Shown here piece by piece: positions 12,501 through 27,500 of a stretch of 64,000 nucleotides of DNA (position 1 is the first letter of the stretch; each line of letters opens with the position of its first letter). The notes beneath the pieces are model-generated. The model searched no databases, was not told where the DNA came from, and was given only the letters and a program-made list of their open reading frames with translations. Location of the stretch: contig CM034535.1 of NCBI GenBank assembly GCA_020002185.1, forward strand, positions 63,462,076-63,526,075, read 5' to 3'. Source of the stretch: Paraescarpia echinospica. Taxonomy: Eukaryota > Annelida > Polychaeta > Sabellida > Siboglinidae. The position numbers were made by a program, and so were the translations under genes.

Positions 12501-15500
12501 CTCAATTTCCAGTAAATGTATGTAAATAAGCTTAACTGTGAGTATGGCAATGATTTAAAGTTATATTATATAAGATTATTGAATGAGTATGCTTGTATAA
12601 CTGTTAATACTCATCCAACGACATATAACATCAAGTGCATTGTAGTGTGGCTTGACATCGAGTTTTTTCATTGCTGAGTTCACATGTCACGCGTAGACTG
12701 TGTTCTCAAGTTAGTTACATGATCACAGTATTTGTCCTACGATAGGTATACATGTCCGAACCAGTTTGCTACACCAAGCACACCAACGGAAAACCAGCGT
12801 GATGTGCACGTGAACATAGCGAAACATTTCACCGCGTGATATGTCAAGTATAGTTGTTGCCTACGAAGGCATTATCACTTGTTTCTGCAGAGTCTGACTG
12901 TGCTATCGACTGTCGCTTGGTGAGGACGTACGGCGCTGAAGGTGCAACAATCTGTGACAGTGACAGCCCAGTGACACCGCCTAATTCCTGGCCTCACGCG
13001 ACCTTTGACACAACATGTGGTGTATCACAGACGTACACAGTGCCTGTGCCTGCAGCCTACACTTGTGGACCGAGGGGAACGTGGAACCCGTGGGATGCAA
13101 TCAGACCATTCGCTTGGCCCAAATGCACCGGTGAGTCTGTGTGATTATGAAGCACTAATTGTCCTGGTATCATCACAACTGCATCGGCACTTATTCTTAT
13201 TTGTTTCTACCCAGGAACACATTTTTATAACCAGTTAGTCTTTGTGAATGTTGTTGTTACCAGATGTTGGTATTCACACAAAATCGAGACCAACATGTTA
13301 TAGAATATCACTCGTGGCCTACAGTTACATGCACCTCTGCCGTGGTTATTTTTGCTCCATAATTAAGATTGTTATAGCACCATGTTACAACACAATTTTG
13401 CCACAATGACATAAGCAAACCCCAACAGCTATGTCTTTTTTTGTATTTTCTAGTCCGTGGACAGCCATATTTCTGACATGAAATGTGGATATGTTGAAAA
13501 TTAAATTACTAGAAATCACAATAGTGGGCAGATGCATGTCCTCTTTTGAAATTGTTTGACAATTTGATATTAGTAGTATATGTTTCTGTTGTGCTGTTTT
13601 TGTAGCAATCAGATGGAATAAAATCATCAGCTAAAGGTTTACATAGATTCCTTGTTAGTTTACATATTATATTTTTGACTCTGGGATAGTTTAGGTTATG
13701 GAAATTTGCAATGGTGGTGTCTCTGAAAGCACACAAAAGGTGATGTGTTTGTGAACATTGTTGTTGATCCATCTTAACACTCTGTTGTGCTGATACAAAC
13801 TGTAACCTGTTATGACAGAAATCAGTCCACAGAAAGTGCAACTGAAGCTGGTTGTCACATACAAGAAACTACAGCCATGCTCGTCTGTGAAAGACGCCAT
13901 TGGGGAACAGATCAAGGTGTGGTTTGCAAGCCTCAATAAGATATGGGGCGCGAGTGCACAAAGTACGTCTAAAGGCTTCTGTAACAGCGACAACTGTAAT
14001 GAAATCATTGTCAATGTGAAATGCGGAACATCAGGAAAGAGGAGACGACGCGCGGCAGAGGAAGGCGTCGCTGATGTCACTGTGGTTGATCTGTCGTAAG
14101 TGTTCTCCTGTTCCTGTGATTGCATTTTGTCTTCAAACAAAGCAGACATTTCAGTTCGGTTTCATTATCTGAAACACCATCTTGAAAGATGGCTTCAACA
14201 AATATACCTTGCTTCTTTGTTATGTGTTTTAAATCGTGTCCCTTTTCTGTTTGCGTTTGGTATATTACATGAAGTGATTGCTCAAGGAAGGGGTGACAAG
14301 CCTTTCACAGATAGTGAGCCTGTGTAGAACCTAGTACTTCAACTGTAGAGGTCCTTGTACTTTTAGTGTGTGTGCATTGTGTACCCATACATACATACAT
14401 ACATATGTGTATATGTCCATACAAGCATGTATGGGTGTATTCATGTGAACATGTTGATGTCATATTTATACCCTGCTATGCTGTATGCCACCAACAACTA
14501 AAACTTAACCATGACAGTAAATCTTTATAGTGGTACATTTGTAAGATAATGTGTTGATGTTGTGCTTTTTCCAACTTCAAATTACTGCATCACCATCAAG
14601 GTAAATAGGTGTGCATCACTTATCATTAAGTGTCCACCCACACATTTTAATTTTACGACTGGCCTGTATTGATTTGTGTGCACATTCTAACACATGTGCA
14701 TACACCCACATTACATTTGTTTGATTAGTTAATCTCGTCCATATTTCCAGGGCCACCTTGCATGGTCCGAATGGACAGACTCTTTCACCCGAAGATGTTG
14801 TGAAGGCTGGAGCTTTGGACAGTCCTAGTGGATTGGACTTCTCTGGCAACTCACTTGGATGCTAACTGATCAATGACATGTTGGCCACTGTGGTTTTAAT
14901 GATGAAAATGAAAGTCTTGTTGATGAATGAATGCTGATGTTTTGCCACACATTGAAAACTGTCGTCATATAGTCCTTTCATTGGTGTTCATTTCTTGAGT
15001 GTAGTTGTTAGTTGTCCCATGGTTTTCATGTAATGTTATGTTCAAAGTTACTATCTGTTCCCAGAGTTAAGACAAAGGCTGGAACTCGAGCTTTTTCAGT
15101 TGCCGCGCCAACTGTATGGAATTCACTTCCCATCAGTGTAAAATCAGCAGAAAATATTGTTACATTTAGCCCTCACCTGAAAACCTGTCCATCCATTTGT
15201 TGATGACTTTTGTCCATCACACGAGTACACGAATGCTTAATCCTTTGGTTTTGTTGCGCCACTGAGCTCGGGATTCTTTGAGGATATTGGCACTGAAGAA
15301 GTAATTTATTTATTATTATATATTGTACATTTGCTCTGTCAATCTACCTCGTATGTCATTCATGTTTCAAGCATTTGTTAGTTTCAATAAAATGTGGATG
15401 TAAGTGTTACCATCCAGCCTTTCTGTTACAGAATCAAATCCCCAATGCGTTGCCAGATCTCGCAACTTTGGATGTGACGACAAATCTTGTTTGCAAGGAA

Positions 15501-18500
15501 GGCCAAGTTGACATCAGTGGACAGTGTGGTGAGTCACAGAGACTGTGTGTTCATATAGCATATATACAATGTGAAACTCTTGTTTTTTTAGTACAGTGGA
15601 TTTTTGAATACTAATCTGTTTTTCTGCCAATTTGTCGAACTTTTTCACCACCATAGAGAAGGAATTTTCTGTGGCTGCCCTTTATTCTGGGAAAGTGCCA
15701 ACACAAAAGTACAGAGGAACCTTGCTTAACGATCACCTCGGTAATATAGCCATCTCGCAATTAAGGTCACCTCAGGACAGTCCCAAATTAGTTCCATAAT
15801 AATAAAGAATAGGAAATTAGTCCCACTAGTACGGTCACATCGCCAGTCACGGCAGTCAGCCCAGTCTTCAGGGTGCCCTTAACAGGGAGGTTCCACTCTA
15901 ATTAGTCCCACTAATACGGTCACATCGCCAGTCACGGCAGTCAGCCCAGTCTTCAGGGTGACCTCAACAGGGAGGTTCCACTCTAATTAGTCCCACTAAT
16001 ACGGTCACATCGCCATTCACGGCAGTCAGCCCTGTCTTCAGGGTGACCTCAACAGAGAGGTTCCACTCTAATTAGTCCCACTAATACGGTCACATCGCCA
16101 GTCACGGCAGTCAGCCCTGTCTTCAGGGTGTCCTCAACAGGGAGGTTCCACTCTAATTAGTCCCACTAATACGGTCACATCGCCAGTCACGGCAGTCAGC
16201 CCAGTCTTCAGGGTGACCTCAACAGGGAGGTTCCACTCTAATTAGTCCCACTAATACGGTCACATCGCCAGTCACGGCAGTCAGCCCAGTCTTCAGGGTG
16301 ACCTCAACAGGGAGGTTCCACTCTAATTAGTCCCACTAATACGGTCACATCGCCAGTCACGGCAGTCAGCCCAGTCTTCAGGGTGACCTCAACAGGGAGG
16401 TTCCACTCTAATTAGTCCCACTAATACGGTCACATCGCCAGTCACGGCAGTCAGCCCAGTCTTCAGGGTGACCTCAACAGGGAGGTTCCACTCTAATTAG
16501 TCCCACTAATACGGTCACATCGCCAGTAACGGCAGTCAGCCCAGTCTTCAGGGTGACCTCAACAGGGAGGTTCCACTCTAATTAGTCCCACTAATACGGT
16601 CACATCGCCAGTCACGGCAGTCAGCCCAGTCTTCAGGGTGACCTCAAAAGGGAGGTTCCACTCTAATTAGTCCCACTAATACGGTCACATCGCCAATCAC
16701 GGCAGTCAGCCCAGTCTTCAGGGTGACCTCAACAGGGAGGTTCCACTCTAATTAGTCCCACTAATACGGTCACATCGCCAGTCACGGCAGTCAGCCCAGT
16801 CTTCAGGGTGACCTCAACAGGGAGGTTCCACTCTAATTAGTCCCACTAATACGGTCACATCGCCAGTCACGGCAGTCAGCCCAGTCTTCAGGGTGACCTC
16901 AACAGGGAGGTTCCACTCTAATTAGTCCCACTAATACGGTCACATCGCCAGTCACGGCAGTCAGCCCAGTCTTCAGGGTGACCTCAACAGGGAGGTTCCA
17001 CTCTAATTAGTCCCACTAATACGGTCACATCGCCAGTCACGGCAGTCAGCCCAGTCTTCAGGGTGACCTCAACATGGAGGTTCCACTCTAATTAGTCCCA
17101 CTAATACGGCCACATCGCCAGTCACAGCAGTCAGTCAGTCTTCAGGGTGACCTCAACAGGGAGGTTCCACTCTAATTAGTCCCACTAATACGGTCACATC
17201 GCCAGTCACGGCAGTCAGCCCAATCTTCAGGGTGACCTCAACAGGGAGGTTCCACTCTAATTAGTCCCACTAATATGGTCACATCGCCAGTCACGGCAGT
17301 CAGCCCAGTCTTCAGGGTGACCTCAACAGGGAGGTTCCACTCTAATTAGTCCCACTAATACGGTCACATCGCCAGTCACAGCAGTCAGCCCAGTCTTCAG
17401 GGTGACCTCAACAGGGAGGTTCCACTCTAATTAGTCCCACTAATACGGTCACATCGCCAGTCACGGCAGTCAGCCCAATCTTCAGGGTGACCTCAACAGG
17501 GAGGTTCCACTCTAATTAGTCCCACTAATACGGTCACATCGCCAGTCACGGCAGTCAGCCCAGTCTTCAGGGTGACCTCAACAGGGAGGTTCCACTCTAA
17601 TTAGTCCCACTAATACGGTCACATCGCCAGTCACGGCAGTCAGCCCAGTCTTCAGGGTGACCTCAACATGGAGGTTCCACTCTAATTAGTCCCACTAATA
17701 CGGTCACGTCGCCAGTCACGGCAGTCAGCCCAGTCTTCAGGGTGACCTCAACAGCCCAGTCTTCAGGGTGACCTCAACAGCCCAGTCTTCAGGGTGACCT
17801 CAACAGTCCAGTCTTCAGGGTGACCTCAACAGCCCAGTCTTCAGGGTGATCAACAGCCCAGTCTTCAGGGTGACCTCAACAGCCCTGTCTTCAGGGCGAC
17901 CTCAACAGCCCAGTCTTCAGGGTGATCATCAGCCCAGTCTTCAGGGTGACCTCAACAGCCCTGTCTTCAGGGTGACCTCAACAGCCCAGTCTTCAGGGTG
18001 ATCAACAGCCCAGTCTTCAGGGTGACCTCAACAGCCCTGTCTTCAGGGTGACCTCAACAGCCCAATCTCCAGATTGACCTCAACAGCCCAGTCTTCAGGG
18101 TGACCTCAACAGTCCAGTCTTCAGGGTGACCTCAACAGCCCAGTCTTCAGGGTGATCAACAGCCCAGTCTTCAGGGTGACCCCCAACAGCCCAGTCTTCA
18201 GGGTGACCTCAACAGCCCTGTCTTCAGGGTGACCTCAACAGCCTAGTATCCAGGGTGACCTCAACAGCCCAGTCTTCAGGGTGACCTCAACAGCCCAGTC
18301 TTCAGGGTGACCCCAACAGCCCAGTCTTCAGGGTGACCTCAACAGCCCTGTCTTCAGGGTAACCCCAACAGCCCAGTCTTCAGGATGACCTCAACAGCCC
18401 TGTCTTCAGGGTGACCTCAACAGCCCAGTCTCCAGGGTGACCTCAACAGCCCAGTCTTCAGGGTGACCTCAACAGCCCAGTCTTCAGGGTGACCTCAACA

Positions 18501-21500
18501 GCCCATTCTTCAGCGTGATCAACAGCCCCGTCTTCAGGGTGACCTCAACAGCCCTGTCTTCAGGGTGACCTCAACAGCCCAGTCTCCACGGTGACCTCAA
18601 CAGCCCAGTCTTCAGGGTGACCTCAACAGCCCAGTCTTCAGGGTGACCTCAATAGGGAGGTTCCACTCTACTTTTACAGATTGTTCTTGTTTGTTGCAAT
18701 GTTCACTTGTCATTTGACTTGTGGAGCAACCACTGTTTGTAGTTGACTGTGCCGAGGGGACGTACTACAAGAGTGGCGTGTGCGAACCATGTCCAGTTGG
18801 CCAGTATCAAGACCAAACCAAGCAGACCACATGTAAGAGTTGTCGTACCGGTTTCACAACGGAGACTACAGGCGCCGTCAGCTCAGACCTGTGCTACAGT
18901 AAGACATTGTGTTCTAATTAATTTGTCAAGTTGTGTGTGTTATATAAACTTTGGGTGGATACAGGGACAAATGTTTATGCTTAGATACATTTATAGTAAG
19001 CTCACCACAAATATTGGGTGTTCTTGTCGGTAACATATGTGCATTTTGTACAAAACAGCAATGATGTAATGCTAGTGGCAGGGCTGCCTACCATTACAGA
19101 TTTTCCGAAATCATTACGGAAATTCACCTATGATTACGGCAGTACAGAAACTGCCGCCGTATTACGCGAATACAAATATCCCTTCAAAAAATCATATACA
19201 TTAAAGAATTGCTAAATTTATCAATAATACCGTTCCATATGCCCTGAAGAAACTGTCATAATTTATTTGTTACAATTTATCAACACATATTTTGTCCACT
19301 ACAAATTCTACAAAGTCAGTACAGTGACGTCATCCAAGGCTGTGCCTGTGTACAATGTTACAACGTTGACTGCCACCAGCCTGCTGATGACTGCCGTGGC
19401 ATGGTGGCATGTGGCACGTGGCAGTGAGCATATTATTATGTGTGCATCTGTCAGTCAATAGCAGTTACAGTGGCCAAAAATATCAGTGTCATTAATGCGC
19501 GTCTAGACATTAATACAATTTACAGGTGCAGAATTATATAATGAAATAAATAAATTACGATGACGTTAGGTAGAACCATCAAATTACATTAAATAGTTAT
19601 GGTTTTCTGAGAGTTATGAATATAATTATAAAATGTCTTAGAAGAATATAAAATGAGTATTTTAATTGTTGTAATTGCAATATAAAACTATCATATTTGT
19701 ATTCAAAGGTTTTTTTTATTTGAATACAACAATTTAACTTTGTTATTGACTGTTAGTAATAATTATAATGTTTCCTGCTGTGTGTTATAAATTTAGATGC
19801 TCTTTGGATGATTATTGGCTATTTATTGGCACTGTCTTTCCCTCGTTATTGCTATACAGACGTAAACACTTGGGCATGTCTGGCCATGCAGGCACTTTAA
19901 CAGCTGTAATTAACACAATGTAACTTATTGATTATTGCTAAACAAGCATCCCTTTGAAGTGCTATGACCTTAACTGCCGACAGGAGTTACTGTGTAGCAA
20001 CACAATAATTATGTTGAAACAAAGTATATATATTTTTGATGATTAAATTAGTAACTTCCTGTATTCCCAGGCACCGTGAACAAGCAGGGCTTGTCACTGT
20101 GTCTACTACAGAGAAAGGTTTGATTGGAAACCTTGTGGATGGGGAGCGGGGCGGGGTGCAACAGGGGTGGGGGTGTGCAATGGGGGGTCATTACAGAAAT
20201 TGTTTTGTCAGGTAGGCAGCCCTGCTAGTGGCAAACACCCAAAGATGAGCTACATATGACAACAGTGACAGCAGAGATCAGTCTTTTAGGTGGACTATTT
20301 TGTCTGGTAACAAAAGCCCAGTCACCAAACTAGAATGGCTACAAATATAACATTTCTATTTGTGCTGGTTGTAGAATTAACGTTGTGATAATCTTGAACA
20401 GACAGAAGAAGAACTGGAGTGGCTGTCAGATATCTTAGGTTGGAACACAGTATTGTTGAAAAGACAGAATCAAAGCATTTATTCAACAATAAAATCATAT
20501 TAAATATAATAGCAAATATATGTAAATAAATGTGTGTTCAGGGAGACTGAATAATAACATATTTTAATACAATTTATTATACAGTATAACAATTAGTAAT
20601 ACAGATTAATGCAACTAATCTTAATGTAGGCCTGCCCGTATCATTAAATGTAGAGCCAACATTTCTCTCTCTTTAACTTAATCTCTTTAATAAACGTAAT
20701 TCATTTGGCCTTATTTCATCACTATTCATGACTTGTGTTGGTGCTTGCATACAAGCATTTATTCAACCATAAAATCACATTAAATATAATAGCAAATATA
20801 TGTAAATAAATGTGTGTTCAGGGAGACTGAATAATAACATAATTTTAATACAATTTATTATATAACATTTAGTAATACAGATTAATGCAACTAATCTTAA
20901 TGTAGGCCTGCCCGTATCATTAACGGTGGGTTGATGTACTAACTGGATGTGAGGCCAACTTGTTGTATATCCCAAGTAGCTAATACATCTTGAAATCTAA
21001 CCAATCTGTGCAGCTGTGGATATTAATCCTGCCTACTTGGATATGACATACTGATACACCTGGCTCTGTACACATGAATTTCATCATTAAAGAAACAATA
21101 TACTCTTTCAGAAAATTGCAGTGTGGGCGACTATTATAACCAGACTGCCTCGCGATGTCAGCCGTGTAAGAAAGGTTTCTACCAGGATGAGGAGGCTCAG
21201 TTCGCATGCAAGCCCTGCCCTGTCACCAAGACCACTGATGGCACTGGTTCTACCAGCCAGTCTCAGTGTAAAGGTGAGTGGCACCACTTTGTTCTCATGT
21301 GTCATGAACTAGCACTTCATTAACGCCATCATGTTTTAATGACAATGTATGGGAGCAGACAACTGTGTCCTCCATGACTAGCACTTCATTAATGCCATCA
21401 TGTTTTAATGACAACGTATGGGAGCAGACAACTGTGTCCTCCATGACTAGCACTTCATTAACGCCATCATGTTTTAATGACAATGTATGGGAGCAGACAA

Positions 21501-24500
21501 CTGTGTCCTCCATGACTAGCACTTCATTAACTCCATCATGTTTTAATGACAATGTATGGGAGCAGACAACTGTGTCCTCCATGACTAGCACTTCATTAAC
21601 GCCATCATGTTTTAATGACAACGTATGGGAGCAGACAACTGTGTCCTCCATGACTAGCACTTCATTAATGCCATCATGTTTTAATGACAACGTATGGGAG
21701 CAGACAACTGTGTCCTCCATGACTAGCACTTCATTAATGCCATCATGTTTAATGACAATGTATGGGAGCAGACAACTGTGTCCTCCATGACTAGCACTTC
21801 ATTAACGCCATCATGTTTTAATGACAATGTATGGGAGCAGACAACTGTGTCCTCCATGACTAGCACTTCATTAATGCCATCATGTTTTAATGACAATGTA
21901 TGGGAGCAGACAACTGTGTCCTCCATGACTAGCACTTCATTAACGCCATCATGTTTTAATGACAATGTATGGGAGCAGACAACTGTGTCCTCCATGACTA
22001 GCACTTCATTAACGCCATCATGTTTTAATGACAACGTATGGGAGCAGACAACTGTGTCCTCCATGACTAGCACTTCATTAACGCCATCATGTTTTAATGA
22101 CAATGTATGGGAGCAGACAACTGTGTCCTCCATGACTAGCACTTCATTAATGCCATCATGTTTTAATGACAATGTATGGGAGCAGACAACTGTGTCCTCC
22201 ACGACTAGCACTTCATTAACGCCATCATGTTTTAATGACAATGTATGGGAGCAGACAAGTGTGTCCTCCATGACTAGCACTTCCTTAACGCCATCATGTT
22301 TTAATGACAATGTATGGGAGCAGACAAATGTGTCCTCCATGACTAGCACTTCATTAATGCCATCATGTTTTAATGACAATGTATGGGAGCAGACAACTGT
22401 ATCCTCCACGACTAGCACTTCATTAATGCCATCATGTTTTAATGACAACGTATGGGAGCAGACAACTGTATCCTCCATGACTAGCACTTCATTAACGCCA
22501 TCATGTTTTAATGACAACGTATGGAAGCAGACAACTGTATCCTCCATGACTAGCACTTCATTAATGCCATCATGTTTTAATGACAACGTATGGGAGCAGA
22601 CAACTGTATCCTCCATGACTAGTACTTCATTAACGCCATCATGTTTTAATGACAATGTATGGGAGCAGACAACTGTGTCCTCCACGACTAGCACTTCATT
22701 AATGCCATCATGTCTTAATGACAACGTATGGGAGCAGACAACTGTGTCATCCATGACTAGCACTTCATTAATGCCATCATGTCTTAATGACAACGTATGG
22801 GAGCAGACAACTGTGTCCTCCATGACTAGCACTTCATTAACGCCATCATGTTTTAATGACAATGTATGGGAGCAGACAACTGTGTCCTCCATGACTAGCA
22901 CTTCATTAACGCCATCATGTTTTAATGACAACGTATGGGAGCAGACAACTGTGTCCTCCATGACTAGCACTTCATTAATGCCATCATGTTTTAATGACAA
23001 CGTATGGGAGCAGACAACTGTGTCCTCCATGACTAGCACTTCATTAATGCCATCATGTTTTAATGACAATGTATGGGAGCAGACAACTGTGTCCTCCACG
23101 ACTAGCACTTCATTAATGCCATCATGTTTTAATGACAACGTATGGGAGCAGACAACTGTGTCCTCCATGACTAGCACTTCATTAATGCCATCATGTTTTA
23201 ATGACAATGTATGGGAGCAGACAACTGTGTCCTCCACGACTAGCACTTCATTAATGCCATCATGTCTTAATGACAACGTATGGGAGCAGACAACTGTGTC
23301 CTCCATGACTAGCTCTTCATTAATGCCATCATGTCTTAATGACAACGTATGGGAGCAGACAACTGTGTCCTCCATGACTAGCACCTCATTAATGCCATCA
23401 TGTCTTAATGACAACTTATGGGAGAAGACAACTGTGTCCTCCATGACTAGCACTTCATTAATGCCATCATGTCTTAATGACAACGTATGGGAGCAGACAT
23501 CTGTGTCCTCCATGACTAGCACTTCATTAACGCCATCATGTTTTAATGACAATGTATGGGAGCAGACAACTGTGTCCTCCATGACTAGCACTTCATTAAC
23601 GCCATCATGTTTTAATGACAACGTATGGGAGCAGACAACTGTATCCTCCATGACTAGCACTTCATTAATGCCATCATGTTTTAATGACAATGTATGGGAG
23701 CAGACAACTGTGTCCTCCATGACTAGCACTTCATTAATGCCATCATGTTTTAATGACAACGTATGGGAGCAGACAACTGTGTCCTCCATGACTAGCACTT
23801 CATTAACGCCATCATGTTTTAATGACAATGTATGGGAGCAGACAACTGTGTCCTCCACGACTAGCACTTCATTAACGCCATCATGTTTTAATGACAATGT
23901 ATGGGAGCAGACAACTGTGTCCTCCACGACTAGCACTTCATTAACGCCATCATGTTTTAATGACAACGTATGGGAGCAGACAACTGTGTCCTCCACGACT
24001 AGCACTTCATTAACGCCATCATGTTTTAATGACAATGTATGGGAGCAGACAAATGTGTCCTCCATGACTAGCACTTGATTAACGCCATCATGTTTTAATG
24101 ACAATGTATGGGAGCAGACAACTGTGTCCTCCATGAATAGCACTTCATTAATGCCATCATGTTTTAATGACAATGTATGGGAGCAGACAACTGTATCCTC
24201 CATGACTAGCACTTCATTAATGCCATCATGTTTTAATGACAATGTATGGGAGCAGACAACTGTGTCCTCCACGACTAGCACTTCATTAACGCCATCATGT
24301 TTTAATGACAACGTATGGGAGCAGACAACTGTGTCCTCCACGACTAGCACTTCATTAACGCCATCATGTTTTAATGACAATGTATGGGAGCAGACAACTG
24401 TGTCCTCCACGACTAGCACTTCATTAACGCCATCATGTTTTAATGACAATGTATGGGAGCAGACAACTGTGTCCTCCACGACTAGCACTTCATTAACGCC

Positions 24501-27500
24501 ATCATGTTTTAATGACAATGTATGGGAGCAGACAACTGTGTCCTCCACGACTAGCACTTCATTAACGCCATCATGTTTTAATGACAATGTATGGGAGCAG
24601 ACAAATGTGTCCTCCACGACTAGCACTTCATTAACGCCATCATGTTTTAATGACAACGTATGGGAGCAGACAACTGTGTCCTCCACGACTAGCACTTCAT
24701 TAACGCCATCATGTTTTAATGACAATGTATGGGAGCAGACAACTGTGTCCTCCACGACTAGCACTTCATTAACGCCATCATGTTTTAATGACAACGTATG
24801 GGAGCAGACAACTGTGTCCTCCACGACTAGCACTTCATTAACGCCATCATGTTTTAATGACAATGTATGGGAGCAGACAACTGTGTCCTCCACGACTAGC
24901 ACTTCATTAACGCCATCATGTTTTAATGACAATGTATGGGAGCAGACAAATGTGTCCTCCACAACTAGCACTTCATTAACGCCATCATGTTTTAATGACA
25001 ATGTATGGGAGCAGACAACTGTATCCTCCATGACTAGCACTTCATTAATGCCATCATGTTTTAATGACAATGTATGGGAGCAGACAACTGTGTCCTCCAT
25101 GACTAGCACTTCATTAATGCCTTCATGTTTTAATGACAATGTATGGGAGCAGACAACTGTGTCCTCCATGACTAGCACTTCATTAACGCCATCATGTTTT
25201 AATGACAACGTATGGGAGCAGACAGCTGTGTCCTCCATGACTAGCACTTCCTTAACGCCATCATGTTTTAATGACAATGTATGGAAGCAGACAACTGTGT
25301 CCTCCACGACTAGCACTTCATTAACGCCATCATGTTTTAATGACAATGTATGGGAGCAGACAACTGTGTCCTCCATGACTAGCACTTCCTTAACGCCATC
25401 ATGTTTTAATGACAATGTATGGGAGCAGACAACTGTGTCCTCCATGACTAGCACTTCATTAATGCCATCATGTTTTAATGACAATGTATGGGAGCAGACA
25501 ACTGTATCCTCCACGACTAGCACTTCATTAATGCCATCATGTTTTAATGACAACGTATGGGAGCAGACAACTGTGTCCTCCATGACTAGCACTTCATTAA
25601 CGCCATCATGTTTTAATGACAACGTATGGAAGCAGACAACTGTATCCTCCATGACTAGCACTTCATTAATGCCATCATGTTTTAATGACAACGTATGGGA
25701 GCAGACAACTGTATCCTCCATGACTAGTACTTCATTAACGCCATCATGTTTTAATGACAATGTATGGGAGCAGACAACTGTGTCCTCCACGACTAGCACT
25801 TCATTAATGCCATCATGTCTTAATGACAACGTATGGGAGCAGACAACTGTGTCCTCCATGACTAGCACTTCATTAATGCCATCATGTCTTAATGACAACG
25901 TATGGGAGCAGACAACTGTGTCCTCCATGACTAGCACTTCATTAACGCCATCATGTTTTAATGACAATGTATGGGAGCAGACAACTGTGTCCTCCATGAC
26001 TAGCACTTCATTAACGCCATCATGTTTTAATGACAACGTATGGGAGCAGACAACTGTGTCCTCCATGACTAGCACTTCATTAATGCCATCATGTTTTAAT
26101 GACAACGTATGGGAGCAGACAACTGTGTCCTCCATGACTAGCACTTCATTAATGCCATCATGTTTTAATGACAATGTAAGGGAGCAGACAACTGTGTCCT
26201 CCACGACTAGCACTTCATTAATGCCATCATGTTTTAATGACAACGTATGGGAGCAGACAACTGTGTCCTCCATGACTAGCACTTCATTAATGCCATCATG
26301 TTTTAATGACAATGTATGGGAGCAGACAACTGTGTCCTCCACGACTAGCACTTCATTAATGCCATCATGTCTTAATGACAACGTATGGGAGCAGACAACT
26401 GTGTCCTCCATGACTAGCTCTTCATTAATGCCATCATGTCTTAATGACAACGTATGGGAGCAGACAACTGTGTCCTCCATGACTAGCACTTCATTAATGC
26501 CATCATGTCTTAATGACAACGTATGGGAGCAGACAACTGTGTCCTCCATGACTAGCACTTCATTAATGCCATCATGTCTTAATGACAACGTATGGGAGCA
26601 GACAACTGTGTCCTCCATGACTAGCACTTCATTAACGCCATCATGTTTTAATGACAATGTATGGGAGCAGACAACTGTGTCCTCCATGACTAGCACTTCA
26701 TTAACGCCATCATGTTTTAATGACAACGTATGGGAGCAGACAACTGTGTCCTCCATGACTAGCACTTCATTAATGCCATCATGTTTTAATGACAACGTAT
26801 GGGAGCAGACAACTGTGTCCTCCATGACTAGCACTTCATTAACGCCATCATGTTTTAATGACAATGTATGGGAGCAGACAACTGTGTCCTCCACGACTAG
26901 CACTTCATTAATGCCATCATGTTTTAATGACAATGTATGGGAGCAGACAACTGTGTCCTCCACGACTAGCACTTCATTAACGCCATCATGTTTTAATGAC
27001 AACGTATGGGAGCAGACAACTGTGTCCTCCACGACTAGCACTTCATTAACGCCATCATGTTTTAATGACAACGTATGGGAGCAGACAACTGTGTCCTCCA
27101 CGACTAGCACTTCATTAACGCCATCATGTTTTAATGACAACGTATGGGAGCAGACAACTGTGTCCTCCACGACTAGCACTTCATTAACGCCATCATGTTT
27201 TAATGACAATGTATGGGAGCAGACAAATGTGTCCTCCATGACTAGCACTTGATTAACGCCATCATGTTTTAATGACAATGTATGGGAGCAGACAACTGTG
27301 TCCTCCATGACTAGCACTTCATTAATGCCATCATGTTTTAATGACAATGTATGGGAGCAGACAACTGTGTCCTCCATGACTAGCACTTCATTAACGCCAT
27401 CATGTTTTAATGACAATGTATGGGAGCAGACAACTGTATCCTCCATGACTGGCACTTCATTAATGCCATCATGTTTTAATGACAATGTATGGGAGCAGAC

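Larger units (their letters stand above)
15712..18668. mobile_element. Pogo-like MITE expanded into a satellite
   Basis: The left edge reads ta|cagaggaaccttgctt and the right edge, read on the other strand, ta|gagtggaacctccct. These are mutually inverted, have a TA at each outer border, and resemble the GTGGAACCTC termini of Tc1/mariner-pogo family MITEs. Everything between is derived from the two arrays described separately. The inverted ends are imperfect and short, so the element call is an inference. Confidence 0.6.

Noticed and set aside
21274..21323. Read-through from exon 16 into the satellite frame
   Set aside because: The exon frame meets a TAA at about 21321, and the satellite's open + frame is in a different phase.
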